A stretch of 64,000 nucleotides of DNA, taken from NCBI RefSeq assembly GCF_042681025.1, contig NZ_JBHUER010000002.1:248001-312000 (forward strand), read 5' to 3'. Both the position numbers and the translations under genes were made by a program. This DNA comes from Methylopila henanensis. Lineage in GTDB: Bacteria > Pseudomonadota > Alphaproteobacteria > Rhizobiales > Methylopilaceae. The notes below the pieces were generated by a model, which had not been told where the DNA came from, did no database searches, and saw only the letters and a list, made by a program, of their open reading frames with translations. Of the stretch, positions 55,888 to 64,000 are shown one piece after another (position 1 is the first letter of the stretch; every line of letters begins with the position of its first letter).

Positions 55888-58197
55888 ATGGCGCGCGCCA
55901 ACGTGGCGGGAATGCCTGTGCGTAGCTTCGGCGTGAAGAAGATCGCAGGATCCCTGTCCCGGTCGAAATTCGGCCTCGACGACGCCGAACCCGTCCTCCG
56001 TAAGCTCATCCCGGCGCTGATCGTCGCCTTCCTCTGCGTCGTCGGCGCCGGGGCGCTGATGCAGGCGCTCGACAGCCGGAGCGACGCGCTCCGGAACGCG
56101 ACCGACGAGCTCGATCTGCTGGCGACGCTGGCGGCGCAGGAGCTGCCGCGCGTCACCGACCAGAACCGCGACGGCAAGCTCGGGGACGACGTCGCCGCCG
56201 CCCTGCCCCGCGCCACGACGGAGCGCGGCCGCAGGCTTTACGTCGCCGACGAGACCGGCCGTGTCTCCGTCGCGCTCGGCGCGCCGGAAGGCCAGCCGCC
56301 TTCGGATCTCGTGACGCTGCTCGGCGCGACCCAGCCGCTCACCACCTTCGGCGAGCGCGCCGGCGTGATGAGCCTGACCCTGCCCGACGGCGTGACCGCG
56401 CTCGCGACCGTCCGCAACCTGCCTTACGGCCGTCCGGGACAGATCGCGCTGGTGCAGAACGTCGACGCCGCGCTCGAAAGCTGGCGCACGGCTACGCATG
56501 GCGCCGTCACGCTGTTCGCCTCCACCAGCCTCGTGCTCGCCCTGCTGGGCGTCGCCTTCCATTGGCAGGCCGCCCGCGCCCGCGAGGGCGAGCGCGCCAA
56601 CGCCCATGTCCGCCAGCAGGTCGACACGGCGCTGTCCCGCGGCCGCTCCGGCCTGTTCGACTGGGACGTCGCGCGCGGCCGCATCTTCTGGTCGCGCTCG
56701 CTGTTCGAGCTGCTCGGCTACACGCCGCGCGACGAGCTGGTCTCGTTCGGCGAGTTCAACGCGCTGATCCACCCCGACGACAGCGACTTCTACGCGCTCG
56801 CCGACGAGATCGCCCGCGGCGTCACCACCTCGATCGACCGCATGTTCCGCATCCGTGACGCGCGCGGCGAATGGCTCTGGCTGCGGGCCCGCGCCGAACT
56901 GGTGCGCAACAAGGGCGAGGATGGCCCGCGCCTCATCGGCATCTGCGTCGACGTCACCGAGCAGAAGCGCCTCGCCGAGGGCGCCGCCACCGCCGACATG
57001 CGGCTGCGCGACGCGATCGAGACCATCTCCGAGGCCTTCGTGCTGTGGGACAGCGAGAACCGCCTGGTGATGTGCAACTCGAAATTCCAGGACCTCTACG
57101 AACTCGACGAGGGGGTCGTCGCGCCGGGCGCGGCGCGGGACGACATCATCGCGGCCGGCCGCCAGCCGGTGATCCTGACGCCGGTGAAGCCCGAAGGCCG
57201 CGTCGAGGAAGGCGCCCGCACCTACGACGCGCAGATCGAGGACGGCCGCTGGCTGCACATCAACGAGCGCCGCACCAAGGACGGCGGCTTCGTTTCGGTC
57301 GGCACCGACATCACCTCGCTCAAGCGGCAGGAAGAGCGGCTGATGGAGAGCGAGCGAGCGTTGATCGCCAACGTCGCCGACCTTCGCAAGTCGCGGCAGA
57401 CGCTGGAGATCCAGGCCCAGCAGCTCGCCGACCTCGCCGAGAAGTACGCCGAGCAGAAGAGCGAGGCCGAGACCGCCTCCAAGGCCAAGTCCGACTTCCT
57501 CGCCAACATCTCCCACGAGCTCCGCACGCCGCTCAACGCGATCATCGGCTTCTCCGAGATCATGGAGAGCGGCATGTTCGGCAATCTCGGCTCCGAGAAG
57601 TACTACGAGTACTGCCGCGACATCCGCGAAAGCGGCCAGCATCTGCTCGACGTCATCAACGACGTGCTGGACATGTCGAAGATCGAGGCCGGCCGCTTCG
57701 GCCTGTCGCGCGAGACGCTCGACATCGACAAGGTCGTGCTCGAAGCCATGCGCGTCATCACGCCCCGGGCCGAAGAGAAGTCGATCGCGCTGCGCGCCGA
57801 GGCCGCGACCGGCGTCACGGTCGAGGTCGACCGCCGCGCGCTCAAGCAGATCCTGCTCAACCTGCTCTCGAACGCGGTGAAGTTCACCCCGCCCGGCGGC
57901 CGCATCACCGTGCGCACCCGCGCGGTCGGCGGCGCGATGAACCTATACATCGAGGACACCGGCATCGGCATCCCGAAGGAAGCTCTGCCGAAGCTCGGCC
58001 GCCCGTTCGAGCAGGTGGAAAGCCAGTTCTCTAAGAGCCACAAGGGCTCCGGCCTAGGCCTCGCGATCTCCCGCTCGCTCGCCGAGTTGCACGGCGGCGT
58101 CATGCGCATCCGCTCCACCGTCGGCGCCGGCACCGTGGTGCTGGTCCGCCTGCCCGTCCGGGCGGACGGCGAAATCCTCGAAGACAAGATCGCCTGA
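55888..58197 (+). CDS. PAS-domain sensor histidine kinase, PleC/DivJ family
   Basis: Membrane histidine kinase, 769 residues from the ATG with AAGGA 9 bases upstream. A first membrane segment is at about 37-58, a periplasmic domain to about 205, and a second segment at about 206-226. At least two PAS-like regions follow, with a coiled coil (about 480-525), then the phospho-accepting His543 in NISHELRTPLNAIIGFSEIM and an ATPase domain with GTGIGI and GSGLGLAIS motifs. The His-box is of the PleC/DivJ/CbrA type that acts on DivK/PleD. A longer start at 55792 would remove the CtrA box from the promoter. Confidence 0.88.
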   Translation: MARANVAGMPVRSFGVKKIAGSLSRSKFGLDDAEPVLRKLIPALIVAFLCVVGAGALMQALDSRSDALRNATDELDLLATLAAQELPRVTDQNRDGKLGDDVAAALPRATTERGRRLYVADETGRVSVALGAPEGQPPSDLVTLLGATQPLTTFGERAGVMSLTLPDGVTALATVRNLPYGRPGQIALVQNVDAALESWRTATHGAVTLFASTSLVLALLGVAFHWQAARAREGERANAHVRQQVDTALSRGRSGLFDWDVARGRIFWSRSLFELLGYTPRDELVSFGEFNALIHPDDSDFYALADEIARGVTTSIDRMFRIRDARGEWLWLRARAELVRNKGEDGPRLIGICVDVTEQKRLAEGAATADMRLRDAIETISEAFVLWDSENRLVMCNSKFQDLYELDEGVVAPGAARDDIIAAGRQPVILTPVKPEGRVEEGARTYDAQIEDGRWLHINERRTKDGGFVSVGTDITSLKRQEERLMESERALIANVADLRKSRQTLEIQAQQLADLAEKYAEQKSEAETASKAKSDFLANISHELRTPLNAIIGFSEIMESGMFGNLGSEKYYEYCRDIRESGQHLLDVINDVLDMSKIEAGRFGLSRETLDIDKVVLEAMRVITPRAEEKSIALRAEAATGVTVEVDRRALKQILLNLLSNAVKFTPPGGRITVRTRAVGGAMNLYIEDTGIGIPKEALPKLGRPFEQVESQFSKSHKGSGLGLAISRSLAELHGGVMRIRSTVGAGTVVLVRLPVRADGEILEDKIA

Positions 58198-58224
58198 GAC
58201 GGCGGCGGGTCGTCTCGCCCGCCG

Positions 58225-61194
58225 CTACCGCAGCCCCGCCAGCACCCGTTTGAACGCCTGCCGCGCGGCCTTCTGCGTCTCCGCGAGCGTCGCCTCCAGC
58301 CGCTTGAAGTCGGGCTCGTGGGCGGTGCGGGCGAGCAGCAGCTTCAGCGCCGGGGGGGCGGACGCCGGGTCGAACGCCTCGCCGAGCGCCAGCCGCAGGA
58401 TCTGCGTCAGGTCCTGCTGGAGCCGAGCCGCGGCGATCAGCGGCTCATGGTCGTCCGCCGACAGCAGCCGCAGCCGGCGCGCCCGGTCGAGCGCCGGGAT
58501 CACCGCCGTGAACAGGGCTTCGGGTTTCTTCGCGGCGTGGGCGAGCTGCAGCGCCTGCACCGCGAACTCGACGTCCACCAGCCCGCCCGGCGCATGCTTG
58601 AGGTTCCAGATCCCGCCGCCGCCCTTCTCCTTGTCGAGCAGGGCGCGCATCGCCTTCACGTCGGCGGCCACGCGGGCGCGGTCGTGTGGGGCGCACAGCA
58701 CCTTGCCGATGGCGCGCCCGACGGTGCGGCGGAACGCCTTCCCGCCCGCCACCACGCGGGCGCGGGTCAGCGCCATGTGCTCCCAGGTCTCGGCCTCTTC
58801 GGCCTGATAGAGTTCGAACGCCTTCAGCCGGGTCGCAAGCGGACCGGCGCGGCCCGAAGGCCGCAGCCGCACGTCGACGTCGTAGAGCACGCCCTCGCCC
58901 GTCGGTGCGGACAGGGCCGCGAGCAGCCGCTGCGTCAGGCGGGCGTAATACTGGCTCGGCGCCAGCGGGCGAGGACCGTCGCTGTCGGGCGCGGAGTCCG
59001 GATGGTCGTAAAGCAGGATGATGTCGAGATCCGACGCCGCCGTCATCTCCTCGCCGCCGAGCTTTCCGAGCGCGACCACCGCCGCAGCGCCGCCGGGAAC
59101 CCGGCCATGGGCCTCGCGGAGCTCGCGCTCCACGCGCTCGAACAGGGCGCGGATCAGCGCGTCGGCGATATGGGTGAAGACGACGCTTGCCTGGTCCGCC
59201 CCGACCGCGCCGGCGGCGACGCGCAGCGACACCAGCGTCTTGAGCTCCTGCCCGACGATGCGCGCTTGATCGAGCGCGTCCTCGTAGGAGGCGGCCTGAT
59301 CGAGCGCCTGCGCCACGCGCTCCTCGATCTCGACCGCGTCCGGCAGGTGGCCGAAGAAGGCGGGATCGAGCAGCGCGTCGAGCACGCGCGGGCGGCGGGC
59401 GAGCGTTTCGCCGAGCTTGGGCGCCGCGCCGAGCACGTCGGCGAGCAGCGACAGCACCTGCGGATTGGCGCGGATCAGAGCCAGAAGCGCGACGCCGGAC
59501 CTAGTCCGCTCCAGCGCCTTGTCGAAGCCGAACAGCGCCTCGTCCGGCCGGCCTGAGGCTGCGAAGGCGGTCAGCAGCGCGGGCACCAGCTCCGTCAGAA
59601 GCTCTCTCGCGCGCGAACTCCGCATGGACGGGTAGCGCCCGTGATGCCAGCCGCGGACGATCGCGGAGACCGAGGCGGGCTCGCGATAGCCGAGCGCGGC
59701 GATGGTCGTGAGCGTCGCGGGATCGTCTGCTTCGCCCGTAAACACCAGGTCGCCGACGTCGGAGGCGAGCGGCGGAGCGTCCTCGAACAGCCGGGCGTAG
59801 TGCCGCCGCACCAGTTCGAGCCGCCGCACCAGCGCGTCCGCGAAAGCGGCGCGGCCGTCGAAGCCGCAAAAATGCGCGAAGGCCGCGAGCTCCTTCGCGT
59901 CGTCGGGGAGCGAATGGGTCTGCGCGTCGTCGCGCATCTGCAGCCGATGCTCGATCGTGCGCAGAAAACCGTAGGCCTCGGTCAGCTCGTCGCGGGCGCG
60001 CGGGGTGATCCAGCCGGCGCCCGCGAGCCGGGCGAGGCCCTGCACGGTGCCGCGCACTCTTAAGTCGGGATCTCGACCTCCGGCCACAAGCTGCTGGGTC
60101 TGAACGAAAAATTCGATCTCGCGGATGCCGCCGCGGCCGAGCTTGAGATTGTGGCCTTCGACCGCGATCTCGCCATGGCCCTTGTGCGCGTGGATCTGGC
60201 GCTTCATCGCGTGGATGTCGGAGATCGCCGCGTGGTCGAGCGAACGACGCCAGACGAAGGGGCGCAACTCGGACAGGAACGCTTCGCCTGCGGCCGTGTC
60301 GCCGGCGACGACGCGGGCCTTGATCATGGCCGCGCGCTCCCAATTCTGCCCGACCGTCTCGTAGTAGAGCATCGCGGCGTCGCGGGAGAGCGCGACCGGA
60401 GTCGCGCCGGGATCGGGCCGCAGGCGGAGGTCGACGCGCACGACATAACCGTCGGCGGTGCGCTCCTGCAGCAGCTTCACGAGCGTCTGCGTCACCCGCG
60501 CGAAGGTCTGCGTCGCCTCCGCAGGCTCCGCGAGCGGCGCGACCTGCGCGTCGTAAAAAATGACGAGATCGACGTCGGAGGAATAGTTCAGCTCGCCGGC
60601 GCCGAGCTTGCCCATGCCCAGCACGAACAGCCCCGAGCCCGTCTCGGGGTCGGAAGGGTCGCGCAGCGCGATCCGACCGGCCTGATGCGCTTCGACCAGC
60701 GCGAAGCGGAGCGCGGCGCGAATGGCGGCGTCGGCGAAGCTCGACAGGGCGGACGTCACCTCCGCCGGACCCCAGACCCCGCCGATGTCGGCGAGCGCGG
60801 CCAGCAGCGCGAGTTCGGCGCGGGACCGACGCAGCAGCCCCATGAGCGCCGCGCGGTCGCCGAGGGGCGCGGCGGCGACCGCGTCCAGCAGCTCCGCAAG
60901 GCGCGCTTCCGGCTCGCACTCGAACAGTTCGACCGCGCGGGCCGGCTGACGCTCGATCAGGCTCCACAGGAAGGACGATCCGTCCGCGACCGCCTCGAGC
61001 AACTGGCGGAGCTCAGGCCGCTCAGCTAGCGCCGCGATCTCGGGCGCCTCGGCGGCGAGATCGTCAAGCTTCCGGCGCGCGGCCTTCGAGTCGGCGGGCG
61101 TCGCAGACGACCGGACGCGCACGGCGAGCGCGCGCGCATCCTGCTCCTGCGCCGCCGCGGCCGCTTGTCGTGCGGTCGTCTTGCGAGCGGTCAT
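58225..61194 (-). CDS. glnE: Glutamine synthetase adenylyltransferase/deadenylase GlnE
   Basis: Bifunctional enzyme that adenylylates and deadenylylates glutamine synthetase in response to PII. It has 989 residues. The N-terminal deadenylase nucleotidyltransferase site is NYSSDVDLVIFYD and the C-terminal adenylylase site TAASDLDIILLYDH, each with a GKLG-type loop. GGAGG stands 8 bases before this ATG, favouring it over the one at 61200. It is convergent with the PleC-type kinase gene, 27 bases apart. Confidence 0.95.
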   Translation of the reverse strand: MTARKTTARQAAAAAQEQDARALAVRVRSSATPADSKAARRKLDDLAAEAPEIAALAERPELRQLLEAVADGSSFLWSLIERQPARAVELFECEPEARLAELLDAVAAAPLGDRAALMGLLRRSRAELALLAALADIGGVWGPAEVTSALSSFADAAIRAALRFALVEAHQAGRIALRDPSDPETGSGLFVLGMGKLGAGELNYSSDVDLVIFYDAQVAPLAEPAEATQTFARVTQTLVKLLQERTADGYVVRVDLRLRPDPGATPVALSRDAAMLYYETVGQNWERAAMIKARVVAGDTAAGEAFLSELRPFVWRRSLDHAAISDIHAMKRQIHAHKGHGEIAVEGHNLKLGRGGIREIEFFVQTQQLVAGGRDPDLRVRGTVQGLARLAGAGWITPRARDELTEAYGFLRTIEHRLQMRDDAQTHSLPDDAKELAAFAHFCGFDGRAAFADALVRRLELVRRHYARLFEDAPPLASDVGDLVFTGEADDPATLTTIAALGYREPASVSAIVRGWHHGRYPSMRSSRARELLTELVPALLTAFAASGRPDEALFGFDKALERTRSGVALLALIRANPQVLSLLADVLGAAPKLGETLARRPRVLDALLDPAFFGHLPDAVEIEERVAQALDQAASYEDALDQARIVGQELKTLVSLRVAAGAVGADQASVVFTHIADALIRALFERVERELREAHGRVPGGAAAVVALGKLGGEEMTAASDLDIILLYDHPDSAPDSDGPRPLAPSQYYARLTQRLLAALSAPTGEGVLYDVDVRLRPSGRAGPLATRLKAFELYQAEEAETWEHMALTRARVVAGGKAFRRTVGRAIGKVLCAPHDRARVAADVKAMRALLDKEKGGGGIWNLKHAPGGLVDVEFAVQALQLAHAAKKPEALFTAVIPALDRARRLRLLSADDHEPLIAAARLQQDLTQILRLALGEAFDPASAPPALKLLLARTAHEPDFKRLEATLAETQKAARQAFKRVLAGLR

Positions 61195-61272
61195 GGGCAT
61201 TTCCTCCGCCCGACGTTGTAAGCGTCCGGGCGGCCGCCCCCAAGCCCGAATGACGGATTAAACGGCGCCCGG

Positions 61273-62709
61273 CTACGTCGACGCCGCGCCGCGCGGGGGC
61301 GCGAGGGCCGGCGTCGAGGGCGCAGGCAGCGCCGCCGGCGTGAGCGGCAAGGCCAGCACCGCACGGAGGCCGGGCGCGTTGTCCTCAAGCGTCAGCGTCC
61401 CTCCGTGCAGGCGGGCGACGGCGGCGACGAGCGCCAGACCGAGGCCTGAGCCCGGACGTGAGCGGCTGCTGTCGAGCCGCACGAAGCGCTCCAGCGCGCG
61501 GACGCGGTCGGCCTCCGGCACGCCGGGCCCGCGGTCGGCGACGACGAGCCGAGCGCCGTCTTCGTCCGCGGTCGCCGAAACCGCGACCTCGCCGCCGTCC
61601 GCCGCGGCGTAGTTCAGCGCGTTCTCGATCAGGTTGGCGACCGCCTGCCCGATGAGCTCGCGGCTGCCGAGCAGCCGGATCGGCGTCGGCGCGCTCACGG
61701 TGAGTCGCGCGCCGCGCTCCTCGGCGAGCGGCTCGTAGAGCTCGGCAACGCTCTGGGCGATGTCGGCGAGGTCGACCGGAACGAGCTGGTCGCGCCCGCC
61801 GCCGGACTCCGCCCGCGCGATCAGCAGCAGCGCGTTGAAGATGCCGAGCATGGCGTCGGCGTCGGCGATGATCTGCTCGACCGACGCCTGCCACTCGTCC
61901 TCGTTGCGCGCCGTGCGCAGCGCGGTCTCCGCGCGGTTGCGCAACCGCGTCAGCGGCGTCTTGAGATCGTGGGCGATGTTGTCGGAGACCTCCTTCAGGC
62001 CCGCCATCAGCTCGTTGATGCGGTCGAGCATCGCGTTGGTGGCCTGCGCCAGCCGGTCGAACTCGTCGTCCGAGCCCGTCACGGCGAGACGCCCGGACAG
62101 ATCGCCCGCCATGATGGTGCGGGCGGTGTCGGTCATGGCGTCGATGCGGCCGAGCACCCGCTTCGCCACGAACACGCCGCCGGCGAGGCCGAGCACCACG
62201 ACCAGCGCCAGCGACCACTGCACCGCGTTGGAGATCACCGCGGACAGCCGCTCGCGCTCCTCGGTGTCGCGCCCGACCAGCAGCCGGTAGCCGCCCGGCA
62301 GCACGAACACACGCACGACCGCGGGATAGGGCGCCGCCGCGGTCTCGCCCACCCGCTGGTACGGCAGCTCGCGTTCGCCGGCTTCGGCGAGCGAGGCGTC
62401 CGGCAGTCCGGAGACGTTCCCGGCCAGCACCTCGCCGGTCATGGTGGTGACGAGGTAGATCGAGCCGCCGGAGCGGTTGGAGCGTTCCTCGACGATCGCG
62501 ACCAGACGGCGGATGCCGCCCTGCCGGTACTGCTCGGCGAGCCCGGTGATCTCGGCGTTGACGGTGGCGTTGAGCTGGCCCGCGATCAGGGCGTTGGCGT
62601 GCCAGGAGACGTAGATCAGGACGACGACGGACAGCGTCGCGAACACGACGAGATAGGCGAGCGCGAGCTTGAACGCGGTGGTGCGGAGAAGCTTACCGAG
62701 CGCCGTCAC
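61273..62709 (-). CDS. HAMP-domain sensor histidine kinase
   Basis: Partner kinase of the OmpR-type regulator upstream. It has 478 residues with a GTG start that overlaps the regulator gene by 17 bases. Membrane segments lie at about 11-33 and 163-183, with a periplasmic domain between them. HAMP follows (about 184-235), then the His-box with His247 (NIAHDLKTPLTRLRN) and the ATPase domain. A Pro/Ala-rich tail follows. The pair sits beside degP, so it may respond to envelope stress; this is inference. Confidence 0.92.
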   Translation of the reverse strand: MTALGKLLRTTAFKLALAYLVVFATLSVVVLIYVSWHANALIAGQLNATVNAEITGLAEQYRQGGIRRLVAIVEERSNRSGGSIYLVTTMTGEVLAGNVSGLPDASLAEAGERELPYQRVGETAAAPYPAVVRVFVLPGGYRLLVGRDTEERERLSAVISNAVQWSLALVVVLGLAGGVFVAKRVLGRIDAMTDTARTIMAGDLSGRLAVTGSDDEFDRLAQATNAMLDRINELMAGLKEVSDNIAHDLKTPLTRLRNRAETALRTARNEDEWQASVEQIIADADAMLGIFNALLLIARAESGGGRDQLVPVDLADIAQSVAELYEPLAEERGARLTVSAPTPIRLLGSRELIGQAVANLIENALNYAAADGGEVAVSATADEDGARLVVADRGPGVPEADRVRALERFVRLDSSRSRPGSGLGLALVAAVARLHGGTLTLEDNAPGLRAVLALPLTPAALPAPSTPALAPPRGAAST

Positions 62710-63385
62710 GGATCAGATATCCGGCGCCGCGCACGGTGTGCAGCAGCGGCTTGTCGAACCCCTTGTCGATCTTCGACCGGAGCCGCGAGACATGGACGTC
62801 GATGACGTTGGTCTGCGGATCGAAATGGTAGTCCCAGACGTTCTCCAGCAGCATGGTGCGGGTCACGACCTGGCCGGCGTTGCGCATCAGGTATTCGAGC
62901 AGCCGGAACTCGCGCGGCTGCAGTACGATCTCCTGCCCGGCGCGGCTGCAGCTGTGCGACAGGCGGTCGATCTCGAGATCCGCCACACGATAGACCGTCT
63001 CGCCGGCGCTGGCCTGGCCGCGGCGGGCGAGCGTCTCGACGCGGGCGAGCAGTTCGGCGAAGGCGTAGGGCTTGGTGAGGTAGTCGTCGCCGCCGGCGCG
63101 CAGGCCCTGCACGCGGTCGTCCACATGGCCGAGCGCCGACAGGATCAGCACCGGCGTGGTCGCGCCTTCCGCCCTCAGCCGGCCGATCAGGCTCAGCCCG
63201 TCGAGCTTGGGAAGCATGCGGTCGACCACCAGCACGTCATAGGAGCCGGAGGTCGCGAATTCGTAGCCCTCGGCGCCGTCAGAGGCGTGATCGGCCACGT
63301 GCCCGGCCTCGCTCAGGGCCTTCACCATGTAGGCCGCGGCCTCACGGTCATCCTCAACGATCAGAAGCTTCATGGACGAGGTCAT
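62693..63385 (-). CDS. OmpR-type response regulator
   Basis: DNA-binding regulator of 230 residues. The receiver domain has the acceptor Asp55 (VLVVDRMLPKLDG), acidic pocket EDD at 11-13 and the conserved Lys in GGDDYLTKPY. The C-terminal winged helix (about 130-228) ends FDKPLLHTVRGAGYLIRDG. GGAGG lies about 7 bases before the chosen ATG; a second ATG 4 codons in is possible. Confidence 0.95.
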   Translation of the reverse strand: MTSSMKLLIVEDDREAAAYMVKALSEAGHVADHASDGAEGYEFATSGSYDVLVVDRMLPKLDGLSLIGRLRAEGATTPVLILSALGHVDDRVQGLRAGGDDYLTKPYAFAELLARVETLARRGQASAGETVYRVADLEIDRLSHSCSRAGQEIVLQPREFRLLEYLMRNAGQVVTRTMLLENVWDYHFDPQTNVIDVHVSRLRSKIDKGFDKPLLHTVRGAGYLIRDGAR

Positions 63386-63511
63386 GGCGCGCCTCCCGCG
63401 CAGCCGCAAGCGGATTGAGCGCCGCGGCGGCGCCCGCGGGCTTCAGGCGGGGAAGAGGCGACCTCCCGGAGTCGAGGGACGAGGCTCCGGAAGGCCGCTG
63501 GAGGTGGCGAA

Positions 63512-63596
63512 GCGGCAGGCGCGCTGAAGGGGGAAACAGCGGCCTGCCGCCCGCATCACGGACCCGGGCGTGGTTCGGAGGCCACGGACGCCCGGG
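63512..63596. other. Two tandem hairpins between degP and the regulator gene
   Basis: GCGGCAGGC (63512-63520) pairs with GCCTGCCGC (63542-63550), and CCCGGGCGT (63563-63571) pairs with ACGCCCGGG (63588-63596). They follow the degP stop on the minus strand without T-runs. They may separate or attenuate read-through into the two-component operon. Confidence 0.45.
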
Positions 63597-63613
63597 GCGT
63601 GGCGGCCGCGGCG

Positions 63614-64000
63614 TCAGCCGCGGCCGATCTCGACCGGCACGAACCGGGTGGCGTCGTTGCGCTTCACGCGCAGCAGAACCGAGCGCTTTCCGCTCTTCTG
63701 GGCGGCGTCGAGCGATGCCGTGACGTCCTTGGCCGACGTCACCTCGCGGCCGCCGACTTCGAGGATCACGTCGCCCTGCTCGAGCTTGCCCGCGGCCTGG
63801 CCGTCGTCGTCGACGCCGGTGACCACGAGGCCCTTGTCGCCCGAACCGGCGACGCGGCTCGCCGGCGTCACCTGGATGCCAAGCTTGACGTTCGCCGCGC
63901 CCGTGTCGCTCTCGGAGTCGTCGTCGCTGTTGAGCGAGGCCTGCTGCTGGTCCGGCAGCTTGCCGAGCGTCAGGTCGGTCTTCAGCTCCTTGCCGTCGCG
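63614..64000 (-). CDS. degP: DegP/Do-family serine protease, C-terminal end (cut by window edge)
   Basis: Last 129 codons of a periplasmic HtrA-type protease/chaperone. The sequence is the second PDZ domain: KLGIQVTPASRVAGSGDKGLVVTGV, then GQAAGKLEQGDVILEVGGREV, and it ends RFVPVEIGRG before TGA. The catalytic domain lies outside the window. It is followed by the two-component pair on the same strand. Confidence 0.85.
   Translation of the reverse strand, partial: RDGKELKTDLTLGKLPDQQQASLNSDDDSESDTGAANVKLGIQVTPASRVAGSGDKGLVVTGVDDDGQAAGKLEQGDVILEVGGREVTSAKDVTASLDAAQKSGKRSVLLRVKRNDATRFVPVEIGRG

Overview
The window is GC-rich and tightly packed with chromosomal housekeeping genes. Gene content and order point to an alphaproteobacterium of the order Hyphomicrobiales (Rhizobiales). 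The evidence is the order mraZ-rsmH-ftsL-ftsI-murEF-mraY-murD-ftsW-murGC-murB-ddl-ftsQAZ-lpxC-bamD-recN, the order carB-greA-lrp-lsrB-trxB, the order pepN-(PleC-type kinase)-glnE-(two-component pair)-degP, and Hyphomicrobiales-typical families such as DUF992, ELM1-like and extensin-like proteins. I cannot name a genus from sequence alone. No prophage, insertion sequence, CRISPR array, tRNA or rRNA gene was seen. One undetermined base (N) is at 45686.

Layout. (1) 1-22800, minus strand: the division and cell wall (dcw) cluster, transcribed from a promoter at about 22800 that carries an array of MraZ boxes, down to recN, which runs off the left edge. Most genes overlap by 1-4 bases. Two small reading frames (67 and 74 codons) sit inside the cluster, coupled to murC/murB and mraY/murD. 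A dispersed palindromic repeat lies between murB and ddl. (2) 22961-29429: a UDP-glucuronate-type epimerase, the RNase P RNA (rnpB), a lytic transglycosylase, a DnaJ-like protein with an amidase, a polysaccharide deacetylase, and the Mn transporter mntH with an operator-like palindrome over its promoter. (3) 29736-41520: ppdK, panB, an extensin-like lipoprotein, a 27-residue membrane microprotein, an isochorismatase, yqeY, carA, a hypothetical-GNAT-MFS operon, a YjlB-like cupin, a cold-shock gene and an SDR. (4) 41697-52845: carB, greA, a 56-residue membrane microprotein behind a leader that can hide its ribosome binding site, lrp, a candidate AbcR-type small RNA, lsrB, trxB, an ELM1-like gene, msrP, a DUF992 gene and an aspartate aminotransferase. 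(5) 53067-64000: pepN, a PleC/DivJ-type histidine kinase whose promoter carries a CtrA box and four GANTC methylation sites, glnE, an OmpR-type two-component pair, and the 3' end of a degP/Do protease gene.

How the parts fit. The dcw genes make lipid II from UDP-GlcNAc through the Mur ligases, MraY and MurG. They then build the septum through FtsW, FtsI, FtsL, FtsQ, FtsA and FtsZ. LpxC and BamD couple this to outer membrane synthesis. The right-hand third is rich in control functions: a cell-cycle kinase, a nitrogen-regulatory adenylyltransferase, an envelope-stress pair beside DegP, and the LsrB/AbcR redox-nutrient region. The most interesting non-coding signals are the putative AbcR RNA downstream of lsrB, the CtrA/CcrM-marked kinase promoter, the MraZ box array, and the SD-sequestering leader before the 56-residue gene.
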